Source: Ruminococcus sp. UBA5129 (lineage in GTDB: Bacteria > Bacillota > Clostridia > Oscillospirales > Ruminococcaceae). Taken from it: a stretch of 6,301 nucleotides of DNA. Positions 1 to 6,301 of this stretch are shown here, piece after piece. Made by a program: the position numbers and the translations under genes. The stretch spans positions 9,738 to 16,038 of the forward strand of contig DHYN01000051.1 in the NCBI GenBank assembly GCA_002414125.1, given 5' to 3'. The notes under the pieces are model-generated. The model made no database searches, had not been told where the DNA came from, and was given only the letters and a program-made list of their open reading frames with translations. The stretch's first letter is position 1. Each line of letters opens with the position of its first letter.

Positions 1-2
1 GA

Positions 3-3000
3 AACGGCGGTTCAATGATCGACAGCGAACTTGATGAAGATTCAAATAATACTGCTTGGGGAGCTGTTGACAACAATGCAGCTTCATATTACTCAAAGAC
101 TACCTGGGACGACGGCGGTTTTAACGCGATCGGAGGAAACGGTCTTACATACGCCTTCGATGAAGCATACAAAATCGACACTATCGCTTTACTGACTTCG
201 GGCGGAGCAGATCCGTTCTATGCACAGATAAGATGGTGGGCTGAGGACGGTACAAGTGCAGTCGTACGCGCATCTGTAAAAACTGTGAAAGACTCGGAAG
301 GAAGAGCTTACTATACTCTGACGCTTCCCTCGCCTGTGACAGCAACAAAAATCCAGATCGGTCTTGGACGTTACTGGTATACTAACGAGTATAAGCTTAT
401 CACTATTGCCGAAACTTATTTCTATCGTTACGATGAACTCATGGACGAGATCATGGACTTGTATGTTGATGATCTTCATACCGTTCTGAAAGATTATGTT
501 ACTCAGAAAACTATTGATGCTCTCCGCGAAAAAGTAAACACTCCCGACGAATTCGGAGAGATCAATCTCAATACTCCCGCTTTGCTCCGCGAACTTGAAA
601 CAGCAGAAAAAATCCTGAATGCCGAGTCGATCAGCAGTCCGATAGAAATCCATAAAGGTATCACTACAAAAGATACAAGCCGTGGTTTCTCCGGTCTGAA
701 CGCATGGCAGCCTCTTGGAGTTTCTATTGGTACAGGAGAAGAAGTAACAATTTATGTCGGAAGCGACAAAAAGAAAACCGGTGACGGTACAGATCTACGT
801 CTTATTGTTACACAGTATCATTCCGAATCAGGCAACGTTGTTTTAGAGGGAGCTAATCTTAAAGTCGGAGCAAATACATTTAAACTGACTAGAGGCTCAA
901 GTGTCGGCGTGGAAATCGGCGGTGCTCTGTATATGCAGTATCAGGGTGCAGCTAATGCAACCGAAAGATACTCTGTTCGTGTAACCGGCGGTTCAGAAGT
1001 TCCTTTCCTCGACCTGTATAACGTAACTGATGAAAGCGAACGCAATGAAAGAACTGTTGAATATATAAAGAAATTGGACGAATATGTTCCGAAAATGGAA
1101 GCCCTTCACAATGAAGTTCACAAAGGCTCAGGCAACAAGAATATAGATTACGACTATGACAGCAAAAACTGTATTTTAGGCGCTTCGGATATAGTTCTTG
1201 ATACAATGATGATTTCACTTCCGGCTCAGCAGATTCTGGCAGGCGCAGGAAAAGGCACTGCCGAAGAACGCGCCGAAAACGTTCTCAAATCAATGACTGC
1301 AATGGAAGATATGATGTATCTCTTCTATCAGCACAAGGGACTGAACGCATCTGCTCAGGATGAACTGAATCAGATTCCTAAGGGACATCTCAATATACGT
1401 TATCAGCGTATGTTCTCAGGCGCGTTCATGTATGCGTCAGGCAACCATATCGGAATCGAATGGGGTTCAGCAACAGGCATAATAAATGCAGTACCGATAG
1501 AATCTGATGAAAACGGTAAATATGTCAGCGGACATTATTTCGGTTGGGGTATTGCACACGAGATCGGACATTGTATCAATCAGGGCACTTATGCTGTAGC
1601 AGAAATCACAAACAACTATTTCGCACAGCTTGCTCAGGCTAAGGATACAAATGCAGGAATGCGTTTCCAGTACAACAATATCTTCAGCAAGGTAACTTCG
1701 GGCACAAAGGGAAATTGTTCCAATATCGCAACACAGCTCGGTATGTACTGGCAGCTTCACCTTGCCTATGACAACGGTCTGAATTATAAGACTTATTCCG
1801 ATTACACTGAACAGTTGAACAATCTGTTCTATGCAAGAGTTGATACTTATTCAAGAAACCCGAAGGCTGCTCCTTCACCTGACGGCATAGCTCTGACTCT
1901 CGGCAGTAACACCGATCAGAATCTGATGCGTCTTGCCTGTGCGGCAGCAGAGAAAAATATACTGGAATTCTTTGAGCGCTGGGGAAAATCTCCCGATGAA
2001 GGAACGCTTGAATACGCTCAGCAGTTTGAAAAGGAAACCCGTGCAATATTCTATGCAAACGATGATTCACGTATTTATGCACTTGAGGGAAAAGGCAGCG
2101 TTTTAGGTACAGACAGTTCTGTTCAGGCTATAGACAATGTTTCAATAAATATTGGTTCAGAAGCAAATCAAGTAAACTTTAAATTCAGTTCAACCGGTAT
2201 TTCCGAGGAGGATATACTGGGCTATGAGATAATCCGTTGTACGATTTCAGGCGGAAAAATAAATGAAATTCCCGTAGGTTTCTCAACAGGTTCTGAATTT
2301 ACAGATACAGTAACAACGTTAAACAATCGTGTTGTATTCTATAAAGTTACACTTATTGACAACTACCTCAACCGTTCGGCAGTCTTTACTACAAATATGG
2401 TTAAGATCGAGCATGACGGAAGCCTGGACAAAACAAACTGGAGCATCAGCACAAACGGTCTTACAGCAGAAGCAGTTGCTCATGACGCTACAGATGAAAT
2501 GCCGTGCGAACAGACTCATGACAATCCCGCAGCACTGGCTATTGACCATGATCTGAACACAGTTTATACTCCGCAGGTGAACAGCGATGAGGCTGAAATA
2601 GTTATTGATTTCAATCAGACCCTTACGGCTACAGGAATGAAGTATAGTGTCGGTGACGGAGAATCATTAGGAAAATACGAGATCTATGTATTGACAAATG
2701 ACGAATGGATCCTTACAGCCGAAGGAACTTTCAAAGGCAGCGAGACTGTTTATTTTGCAAATGATGACGACAAATATATCAGTACTTATTCTGCAACAGC
2801 AGTAAAACTCGTTCTGCTTGATCAGAAGGATAAAACCGTTTCGATCGCTGAACTGGATGTTCTTGGAGTAACAGGCGATAATGTTGACTTCCGCAGAACC
2901 GATGAGGAAGCAACAGCAGTTATCGGTATATTGAGCGCAGATTACAAATACGGCGCTAATTCCGAGGAAATAATTCCGGAAGGCTCACTTATATTCACAG

Positions 3001-3347
3001 GTTCATATAAAGGAAATCCGGCTTATAATGTGGTTCTTTTATATGACGTAAACGGCAATATCGTAGGCGGTTTTGATGAAGAAGACAATATTGCAGCTCA
3101 GCAGATCATTCTGGCAGACGTACCTGACAACAGCAATATTGCAAATGTATCCAATGGTACATGGATCTACTGGATCGAACCGGAACAGATGAAGAATATG
3201 GAAATGCCCGAACAGGTACGAGCTGAACTTTACAGGGTAAATAACGCACTTACTAATGAGGGTCAGCGACTGGTCAGCGATTCGCTTCTTGAAACTGTTC
3301 CAAATAAAGATAAACTTCCGACAATTACATTGGACGGTAATAAATAA
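3..3347 (+). CDS. Secreted M60-family (enhancin-like) zinc metalloprotease with F5/8C-type modules, 5' partial
   Basis: Probably an extracellular protease acting on mucin-type O-glycoproteins, the usual role of the M60 family. Residues are numbered from the ATG at 15. The frame is open to the window edge and that ATG lacks a ribosome binding site, so the true start and signal peptide lie upstream. Order: F5/8C-like beta module (to about 135), helical linker (140-205), M60 N-terminal accessory-like region (220-330, with AWQPLGVSIGTGEEVTIYVG), catalytic domain (330-690), FN3-like module (700-800), second F5/8C-like module (805-952) and a C-terminal beta-rich region to 1110. The catalytic signature is H515-E516-I-G-H519, with E530 in AEITNNYF as the expected third zinc ligand, fitting HExxH-X(8-28)-E. 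No LPxTG motif or hydrophobic tail is present, so it is either released or held by a partner. It ends in tandem in-frame TAA stops, 20 bases before the wall-anchored protein, probably in one operon. Module limits are approximate; the M60 call is firm, the substrate inferred. Confidence 0.9.
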   Translation, partial: NGGSMIDSELDEDSNNTAWGAVDNNAASYYSKTTWDDGGFNAIGGNGLTYAFDEAYKIDTIALLTSGGADPFYAQIRWWAEDGTSAVVRASVKTVKDSEGRAYYTLTLPSPVTATKIQIGLGRYWYTNEYKLITIAETYFYRYDELMDEIMDLYVDDLHTVLKDYVTQKTIDALREKVNTPDEFGEINLNTPALLRELETAEKILNAESISSPIEIHKGITTKDTSRGFSGLNAWQPLGVSIGTGEEVTIYVGSDKKKTGDGTDLRLIVTQYHSESGNVVLEGANLKVGANTFKLTRGSSVGVEIGGALYMQYQGAANATERYSVRVTGGSEVPFLDLYNVTDESERNERTVEYIKKLDEYVPKMEALHNEVHKGSGNKNIDYDYDSKNCILGASDIVLDTMMISLPAQQILAGAGKGTAEERAENVLKSMTAMEDMMYLFYQHKGLNASAQDELNQIPKGHLNIRYQRMFSGAFMYASGNHIGIEWGSATGIINAVPIESDENGKYVSGHYFGWGIAHEIGHCINQGTYAVAEITNNYFAQLAQAKDTNAGMRFQYNNIFSKVTSGTKGNCSNIATQLGMYWQLHLAYDNGLNYKTYSDYTEQLNNLFYARVDTYSRNPKAAPSPDGIALTLGSNTDQNLMRLACAAAEKNILEFFERWGKSPDEGTLEYAQQFEKETRAIFYANDDSRIYALEGKGSVLGTDSSVQAIDNVSINIGSEANQVNFKFSSTGISEEDILGYEIIRCTISGGKINEIPVGFSTGSEFTDTVTTLNNRVVFYKVTLIDNYLNRSAVFTTNMVKIEHDGSLDKTNWSISTNGLTAEAVAHDATDEMPCEQTHDNPAALAIDHDLNTVYTPQVNSDEAEIVIDFNQTLTATGMKYSVGDGESLGKYEIYVLTNDEWILTAEGTFKGSETVYFANDDDKYISTYSATAVKLVLLDQKDKTVSIAELDVLGVTGDNVDFRRTDEEATAVIGILSADYKYGANSEEIIPEGSLIFTGSYKGNPAYNVVLLYDVNGNIVGGFDEEDNIAAQQIILADVPDNSNIANVSNGTWIYWIEPEQMKNMEMPEQVRAELYRVNNALTNEGQRLVSDSLLETVPNKDKLPTITLDGNK

Positions 3348-3353
3348 TAACTG

Positions 3354-3361
3354 AAAGGGAG
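3354..3361 (+). promoter_or_regulatory. Ribosome binding site of the wall-anchored stalk gene
   Basis: A purine-rich AAAGGGAG lies six bases before the ATG at 3368, in the short gap after the protease stop codons. It fixes the start of the stalk gene and indicates separate initiation within a shared transcript. No promoter is evident in the 20-base gap. Confidence 0.7.
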
Positions 3362-3367
3362 TAAGTT

Positions 3368-4336
3368 ATGTTAAAAAAGATTTTAATAGGCGCATTTGCT
3401 GCTTTAGCATTCAGCGTGATTCATCCTATAAGTACAATGGCTGCCGAAACACATGACAATGTTCATATTGATGATTCGGGCAGAGTAACATTAATGTCTG
3501 ACCATGCAGCAAATGACGGGATCACTACTCTCCAATTAAGTCTTAAAGTTGAGACTAAGAGTGAAGCTGATATTTCTTTTGAATTTGACTCTGAAAACAA
3601 TATCAAAGTTACGGAATATCGTTATGATTCGGGATCAAATCAACTGAATATCTATATGTCTGATTCACAGCCGCTTTTTGATAGCAGTCATTCATTGAAT
3701 ATAGGGGCAGTATCCGCAAAGGATACTGCCGGAAATGATGTTTCTGTTACGATCAATGAAGTGGAAGATTCGTTGAAATACGTTTATAATAACACAATTG
3801 AAAACGTTGATGTCGAATTCAATATTGAGGCTCCTGCCACAACAGAAACGCCTGAAACAACAGAAGCAACTACAACAACTGAAACAACCACGACGGCTAC
3901 AACAACTACAACTACGACTTCTGCAACAACCACTACAACTACGACTGCAACTGAAACAACTACCACAGCTGAAACAACTACTAAACCAAACAAAAATCCC
4001 ATCGCTTCTGATGAAGATTTTTGCAACTGGTCAAAGAAGTACTATAATGACAAAAAAGGCATCATGCCCGATAAAGCTGAAATTACTGAAACAGCAGACG
4101 GCATGTACCAGATCACCTTAACTGACAGTTCAGATAATGTTCTTGATGTTTATGTAATTGATCCGGAAACCGGTATCGGTACAGATTCAGATGGCAAAAA
4201 AGTTAATCTGCCGCAGACTGGCAACAATTCAATGAAAAATGTTTTAATTGCTGTTGGTGCATGTATGATGATCGTATTTGGTTTCTTTACTTTGAGATCT
4301 TCCGGCATAATACGCCGTAAGAAAAATGAGCAGTAA
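3368..4336 (+). CDS. LPQTG cell-wall-anchored surface protein with Thr-rich stalk
   Basis: A secreted protein of 322 residues built for covalent attachment to peptidoglycan. The N-terminus is a signal peptide (KK, hydrophobic core 5-18, probable cleavage near STMAA, residues 22-26). Residues about 27-154 form a beta-rich region whose pattern (ITTLQLSLKVETKSEADISF, then SLNIGAVSAKD) recalls cohesin or related beta-sandwich folds; that is a weak resemblance. Residues 155-206 are a Thr/Ala/Glu stalk. Residues 207-280 are a second small domain (SDEDFCNWSKKYYNDKKG ... DVYVIDPETGIGTDSDGKK). LPQTG is at 281-285, followed by a hydrophobic segment (about 290-309) and the basic tail RRKKNEQ, a complete sortase sorting signal with cleavage expected between Thr284 and Gly285. 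The sortase gene overlaps its 3' end, so it is the likely cognate substrate. Ligand unknown: it could be an adhesin, a mucin-like spacer, or an adaptor for the neighbouring protease. Confidence 0.88.
   Translation: MLKKILIGAFAALAFSVIHPISTMAAETHDNVHIDDSGRVTLMSDHAANDGITTLQLSLKVETKSEADISFEFDSENNIKVTEYRYDSGSNQLNIYMSDSQPLFDSSHSLNIGAVSAKDTAGNDVSVTINEVEDSLKYVYNNTIENVDVEFNIEAPATTETPETTEATTTTETTTTATTTTTTTSATTTTTTTATETTTTAETTTKPNKNPIASDEDFCNWSKKYYNDKKGIMPDKAEITETADGMYQITLTDSSDNVLDVYVIDPETGIGTDSDGKKVNLPQTGNNSMKNVLIAVGACMMIVFGFFTLRSSGIIRRKKNEQ
3839..3982 (+). repeat. Thr-codon low-complexity tract with a 27-base tandem period
   Basis: This part of the stalk gene is almost all ACN codons with scattered GAA and GCN. 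An exact 15-base repeat (ACTACAACTACGACT) occurs at 3905-3919 and 3932-3946, an offset of 27 bases or nine codons. This points to in-frame expansion by slippage or unequal recombination, so stalk length may vary between strains. The product is an extended, potentially O-glycosylated linker, as in many Gram-positive wall proteins. Confidence 0.8.
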
Positions 4337-4877
4337 GCGTTTTATTACTGATACTGAAAACAAGCGAACAAAAAAACAATGGGCTCTGTTTATAACAGGG
4401 CTCATTGCGCTAATAATTGGTACGAGTATTTTGGGCTTTTACGGTATCAGAAAAATTCATCGTGAGATTCAGAAGCAAAAATTGCTCAGAGAAAATGTCG
4501 TGGTTGAAATTAAAGATATTAAAATTAAGGCTCCTGTTCTGGAGGGAACAGATAATGAAACTCTCTCTAAAGCTGCCGGACACTTCTTTGAAACGGGTGA
4601 GGTGGGTTCAGGAAACTATTGCATTGCAGGACACAGCAGCACCATTTACAAAGAGTATTTCAATAATCTGAAAAATGCAAAGATCGGAATGAAGATCAAT
4701 CTATATGACAAAGAAAAGAATTGTTATACTTATACTATAACCGAAATGTTCATCGTTGAACCGAATGAAGTATGGGTACTCAATGATTTCGGCGATAACA
4801 GAGTTACCATTATCACCTGTACTGATGATGGGACACAGAGACAAGTAGTTGTCGGGATAAAAAATGAAAGTCAATAG
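4326..4877 (+). CDS. Class D-like sortase (LPxTG transpeptidase)
   Basis: A membrane-bound cysteine transpeptidase that cuts LPxTG proteins between Thr and Gly and joins them to the cell wall. The 183 residues comprise a basic N-terminus, one membrane segment (about 19-40), a linker and a small sortase domain. The catalytic set is visible: His103 in CIAGHSS, Cys165 in TIITCTDDGT (the TLxTC-type motif) and Arg172 in TQRQVVVG. The single N-terminal anchor, small size and GNYCIAGH context resemble class D-type housekeeping or accessory sortases; the class is tentative. The ATG lies inside the end of the LPQTG gene (11-base overlap), with no good ribosome binding site before it, so translational coupling is likely. 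This strongly suggests that the stalk protein is its dedicated substrate. No clear terminator follows. Confidence 0.9.
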   Translation: MSSKRFITDTENKRTKKQWALFITGLIALIIGTSILGFYGIRKIHREIQKQKLLRENVVVEIKDIKIKAPVLEGTDNETLSKAAGHFFETGEVGSGNYCIAGHSSTIYKEYFNNLKNAKIGMKINLYDKEKNCYTYTITEMFIVEPNEVWVLNDFGDNRVTIITCTDDGTQRQVVVGIKNESQ

Positions 4878-4901
4878 TCAGATGATTTGTACTCATATAT
4901 T

Positions 4902-4930
4902 TTGACAGACAAATTGGAGTGATGATTAAT
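4902..4930 (+). promoter_or_regulatory. Possible sigma-A promoter for the 86-residue membrane protein
   Basis: A perfect TTGACA (4902-4907) is followed after 17 bases by ATTAAT (4925-4930), which matches the -10 consensus TATAAT at only four of six positions and lacks the important second-position A. Transcription would begin close to 4936-4938, that is at the ATG of the downstream gene, giving a leaderless message. The region is AT-rich, so chance matches are likely. The read is tentative. Confidence 0.3.
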
Positions 4931-4935
4931 TAGTT

Positions 4936-5196
4936 ATGAAAAAACATATTATAATTTACTATTTGATAGCTTGTATAGGAGCGTCTGTTAGTATATTGGT
5001 TGTTATTTATTCTAATTTCGTAACAGAATTTAAATTTAAATATCCAATTTTATATGGTTCAAGTGTAATGACACTTATTTCTTTAATAAGGCTTAGTCAT
5101 TTGAAGAAAATGAAAAACAAATGGGTATACTACTACGTTTGCTTGCTTTTATTTATTCTTTTTGTGATTTCATTATTTGATATAATTTTGAAATGA
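4936..5196 (+). CDS. Small hypothetical membrane protein, three predicted membrane segments
   Basis: I do not recognise the family. The 86 residues are strongly hydrophobic, with likely membrane segments at about 4-26, 36-52 and 63-84 and a basic loop (HLKKMKNKW, 55-63) between the second and third. There is no signal peptide and no catalytic motif. GC is about 23% by hand count, well below the protease and que genes, so it may be of foreign origin. An in-frame TAA nine bases before the ATG fixes the earliest possible start. The only GGAG (4916-4919) is 16 bases upstream, too far for normal use. It follows the sortase by 58 bases on the same strand and may be co-transcribed or have its own promoter. 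A coding role is supported by its membrane-protein pattern and uninterrupted frame, not by homology. Confidence 0.6.
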   Translation: MKKHIIIYYLIACIGASVSILVVIYSNFVTEFKFKYPILYGSSVMTLISLIRLSHLKKMKNKWVYYYVCLLLFILFVISLFDIILK

Positions 5197-5357
5197 TAAA
5201 TTGCAAAAATGTACGAACACAAATTCAATTACCGCTATTTTGGATTATTTTCGTGGGCGGTATTATTGTACACAAGCCGTGTACCTTAAAGAAGATTCGA
5301 TCACACTAATGTACTCACACGCGAGGAATGGCTAACTAATCGTTAAACCTGCATACG
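5197..5357. other. Non-coding gap between convergent transcription units
   Basis: There is no credible gene here. It holds a weak inverted repeat (TACCGC 5230-5235 with GCGGTA 5257-5262, 21-base loop), a perfect short hairpin (5268-5284) and a short open stretch encoding VLTREEWLTNR then TAA (5311-5346). No good intrinsic terminator for the rightward genes was found before the shared hairpin at 5364-5403. Confidence 0.6.
5268..5284. repeat. Short perfect inverted repeat GTACAC / GTGTAC
   Basis: Six-base arms at 5268-5273 and 5279-5284 are separated by AAGCC. No T-run follows on either strand, so it is a poor terminator. It could be a protein-binding palindrome or chance. Confidence 0.35.
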
Positions 5358-5403
5358 AAAACAAGCTCCGCTCGGACGGCTGAAAAACCGTTCGCGCGGA
5401 GCT
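5358..5403 (-). terminator. Rho-independent terminator of the queC-queF operon
   Basis: Arms 5364-5379 and 5388-5403 pair over 16 positions, with one mismatch and one G-T wobble, enclosing the loop CTGAAAAA. The outer eight pairs (AGCTCCGC / GCGGAGCT) are perfect. Read leftward, the stem is followed by TGTTTT, and it begins 11 bases after the queF stop, as expected of its terminator. Read rightward, the stem is followed by ATTATTAT, so it may also partly stop transcription from the surface cassette. Confidence 0.85.
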
Positions 5404-5414
5404 ATTATTATCCC

Positions 5415-5906
5415 CTATCTGTTGTCAATGCTTTCAGGGTACATATCATGGTGAACCATTCTGTCAAAAGCTACCTTCTCCCATACCGTACCCTTTCTTC
5501 CGTAGTTGCAGTACGGGTCGATTGAAAGTCCGCCGCGCGGGAGGAATTTTCCCCATACCTCAATATATTTCGGATCCATGAGCTTGATAAGATCCTTCAT
5601 GATTATATTCACACAGTCTTCGTGAAAATCACCGTGATTTCTAAAGCTGAACAAATACAGCTTTAGTGATTTGCTCTCGACCATTTTCACGTCCGGAACA
5701 TATGATATATATATCGTTGCAAAATCAGGCTGTCCAGTTATCGGGCAGAGACTTGTGAACTCGGGGCAGTTAAATTTCACAAAATAGTCGTTCTCCTGAT
5801 GCTTGTTCACAAATGTCTCAAGCACCTCCGGCATATAATCGTAGCTGTATTTCGTATTTGCCGAGCCAAGTTGGGTTATGTCCTTTGTTTCGTCATCTGT
5901 TCTCAT
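5415..5906 (-). CDS. queF: NADPH-dependent 7-cyano-7-deazaguanine reductase (preQ0 to preQ1)
   Basis: A cytosolic enzyme of queuosine synthesis that reduces the nitrile of preQ0 to the amine preQ1 with two NADPH; preQ1 is then inserted into tRNA wobble position 34. The 163 residues match the short, single-domain (Bacillus-type) QueF, not the long two-domain form. Visible signatures are [12 protein letters not shown] with the nucleophile Cys54 and the acid Asp61, the family motif ESKSLKLY (77-84), and [13 protein letters not shown] with His95 and Glu96. The start is well set by a perfect AGGAGGT four bases upstream. It lies 12 bases after the queC stop, so the two form an operon carrying out consecutive steps, and a strong terminator follows. 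The sequence shows no truncation or missing key residue. Confidence 0.97.
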   Translation of the reverse strand: MRTDDETKDITQLGSANTKYSYDYMPEVLETFVNKHQENDYFVKFNCPEFTSLCPITGQPDFATIYISYVPDVKMVESKSLKLYLFSFRNHGDFHEDCVNIIMKDLIKLMDPKYIEVWGKFLPRGGLSIDPYCNYGRKGTVWEKVAFDRMVHHDMYPESIDNR

Positions 5907-5910
5907 TTTT

Positions 5911-5917
5911 ACCTCCT
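5911..5917 (-). promoter_or_regulatory. Ribosome binding site of queF
   Basis: A perfect AGGAGGT on the minus strand, four bases from the queF ATG, falls in the 12-base queC-queF gap. It supports the chosen queF start. Confidence 0.88.
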
Positions 5918-5918
5918 G

Positions 5919-6301
5919 TCAGGCGTACTCGATCGGGTCTGAAACGCCATTTGCTTCAAAAGCTTTTTTTCTGTCGATGCACGTTCCGCATGTTCCGCAT
6001 GCCTTATCTCCACCCTCGTAGCAGCTCCATGTGAGGTGATACGGTGCGTTCAGTTCAAGACCCGTTCTGACGACCTCGCTCTTCGGAAAACCTACGAATG
6101 GAGCATCTACCTTAAGCTGTTCGCCGCTGCCAATGAAAACTGCATCGCCGATAGCCTTGTTGAACTCGGGTGAGCAGTCAGGGTATGCATTTCCGGCACT
6201 GTCATCGCCGTGCGCACCGTAGTAAATCACACCGCAGTTTCTCGATATTGCTATCGCTGCTGCCGACGAAATAAAAAGACCGTTTCTGAAAGGAACATAT
6301 G
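5919..6301 (-). CDS. queC: 7-cyano-7-deazaguanine synthase, C-terminal part (5' end beyond window)
   Basis: A cytosolic ATP-dependent ligase-type enzyme converting 7-carboxy-7-deazaguanine and ammonia to preQ0, the substrate of QueF. The frame runs off the right edge; 126 residues are visible, roughly the C-terminal 60% of a typical protein of about 220. The N-terminal PP-loop (SGGxDS) is therefore outside. Visible signatures are YVPFRNGLFISSAAAIA, then YYGAHGDDSAGNAYPDCSPE, and the C-terminal zinc site with four cysteines spaced C-X7-C-X2-C-X2-C (codons at 6021-6023, 5997-5999, 5988-5990 and 5979-5981) in WSCYEGGDKACGTCGTCIDR. It is the upstream gene of a queC-queF unit; other que genes and any preQ1 riboswitch would be to the right, outside this window. 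Confidence 0.96.
   Translation of the reverse strand, partial: YVPFRNGLFISSAAAIAISRNCGVIYYGAHGDDSAGNAYPDCSPEFNKAIGDAVFIGSGEQLKVDAPFVGFPKSEVVRTGLELNAPYHLTWSCYEGGDKACGTCGTCIDRKKAFEANGVSDPIEYA

Noticed and set aside
15..17. ATG at 15 as the true start of the protease
   Set aside because: The frame is open upstream to the edge, there is no ribosome binding site or signal peptide, and it falls within a beta module.
189..2082. Several long minus-strand and alternative-frame ORFs inside the protease gene
   Set aside because: They overlap a clear domain-bearing frame, have no ribosome binding sites and encode Cys/Ser-rich junk-like sequence.
3042..3110. Possible dockerin in the protease C-terminus (YDVNGNIVGGFDEEDN)
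   Set aside because: There is a DVNG start but no second calcium-binding repeat, and the flanking residues read as beta strands of the C-terminal region.
3784..4026. Val-rich reading frame on the minus strand across the Thr tract
   Set aside because: It is only the complement of ACN repeats, with no start signal; a shadow of the stalk gene.
3798..4121. Gln/Leu-rich plus-strand frame inside the stalk gene
   Set aside because: A frame-shifted read of the same Thr repeats; the true frame has signal peptide, LPQTG and a ribosome binding site.
4885..4914. ATTTGT / ACAAAT inverted repeat after the sortase as a terminator
   Set aside because: AT-only style arms, an 18-base loop and no T-run; too weak.
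5230..5262. TACCGC / GCGGTA inverted repeat as a terminator for the rightward genes
   Set aside because: Only six pairs around a 21-base loop, with no T-run after it.
5813..6034. Plus-strand frame across queF and queC
   Set aside because: Antisense shadow of two well-recognised genes.

Overview
The window looks like a chromosomal segment of a gut Gram-positive Firmicute, most probably a Ruminococcus-type member of the Oscillospiraceae. This is inferred from the LPxTG and sortase wall-anchoring apparatus, a secreted M60 (enhancin-like) metalloprotease carrying F5/8-type C modules, a Thr-rich cell-wall stalk protein, moderate-to-low GC and strong AGGAGG-type ribosome binding sites. The genus was judged from protein style only; no database search was possible.

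Plus strand, about 1-4877: a cell-surface cassette of three closely packed genes. The first is a large gene cut by the left edge. It encodes an M60 zinc metalloprotease with carbohydrate-binding-like modules on both sides of a clear HEIGH...E active site, and probably acts on mucin-type glycoproteins. Twenty bases later comes a secreted wall-anchored protein with a signal peptide, a beta-rich N-terminal region, a roughly 50-residue Thr-rich stalk, a small second domain and an LPQTG sorting signal. Its end overlaps by 11 bases with a small class D-like sortase that has its His, Cys and Arg catalytic residues. The layout suggests that the sortase anchors the stalk protein and that the stalk protein works with the protease at the surface. 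The partnership is inferred from gene order.

Plus strand, 4936-5196: a very AT-rich gene (about 23% GC by hand count) for an 86-residue protein with three hydrophobic segments and no recognised family. Its start region is unusual: the only purine-rich motif is too far upstream, and a perfect TTGACA box lies where transcription would begin about at the ATG.

5197-5414: a non-coding gap with a short perfect hairpin, a possible short recombinase-like coding vestige and, at its right end, a strong hairpin terminator serving the leftward operon.

Minus strand, 6301-5415: a queuosine-precursor operon, queC (its N-terminal part is beyond the right edge) followed 12 bases later by queF. QueC makes preQ0 and QueF reduces it to preQ1 for tRNA modification. 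These are housekeeping genes of higher GC, convergent with the surface cassette.
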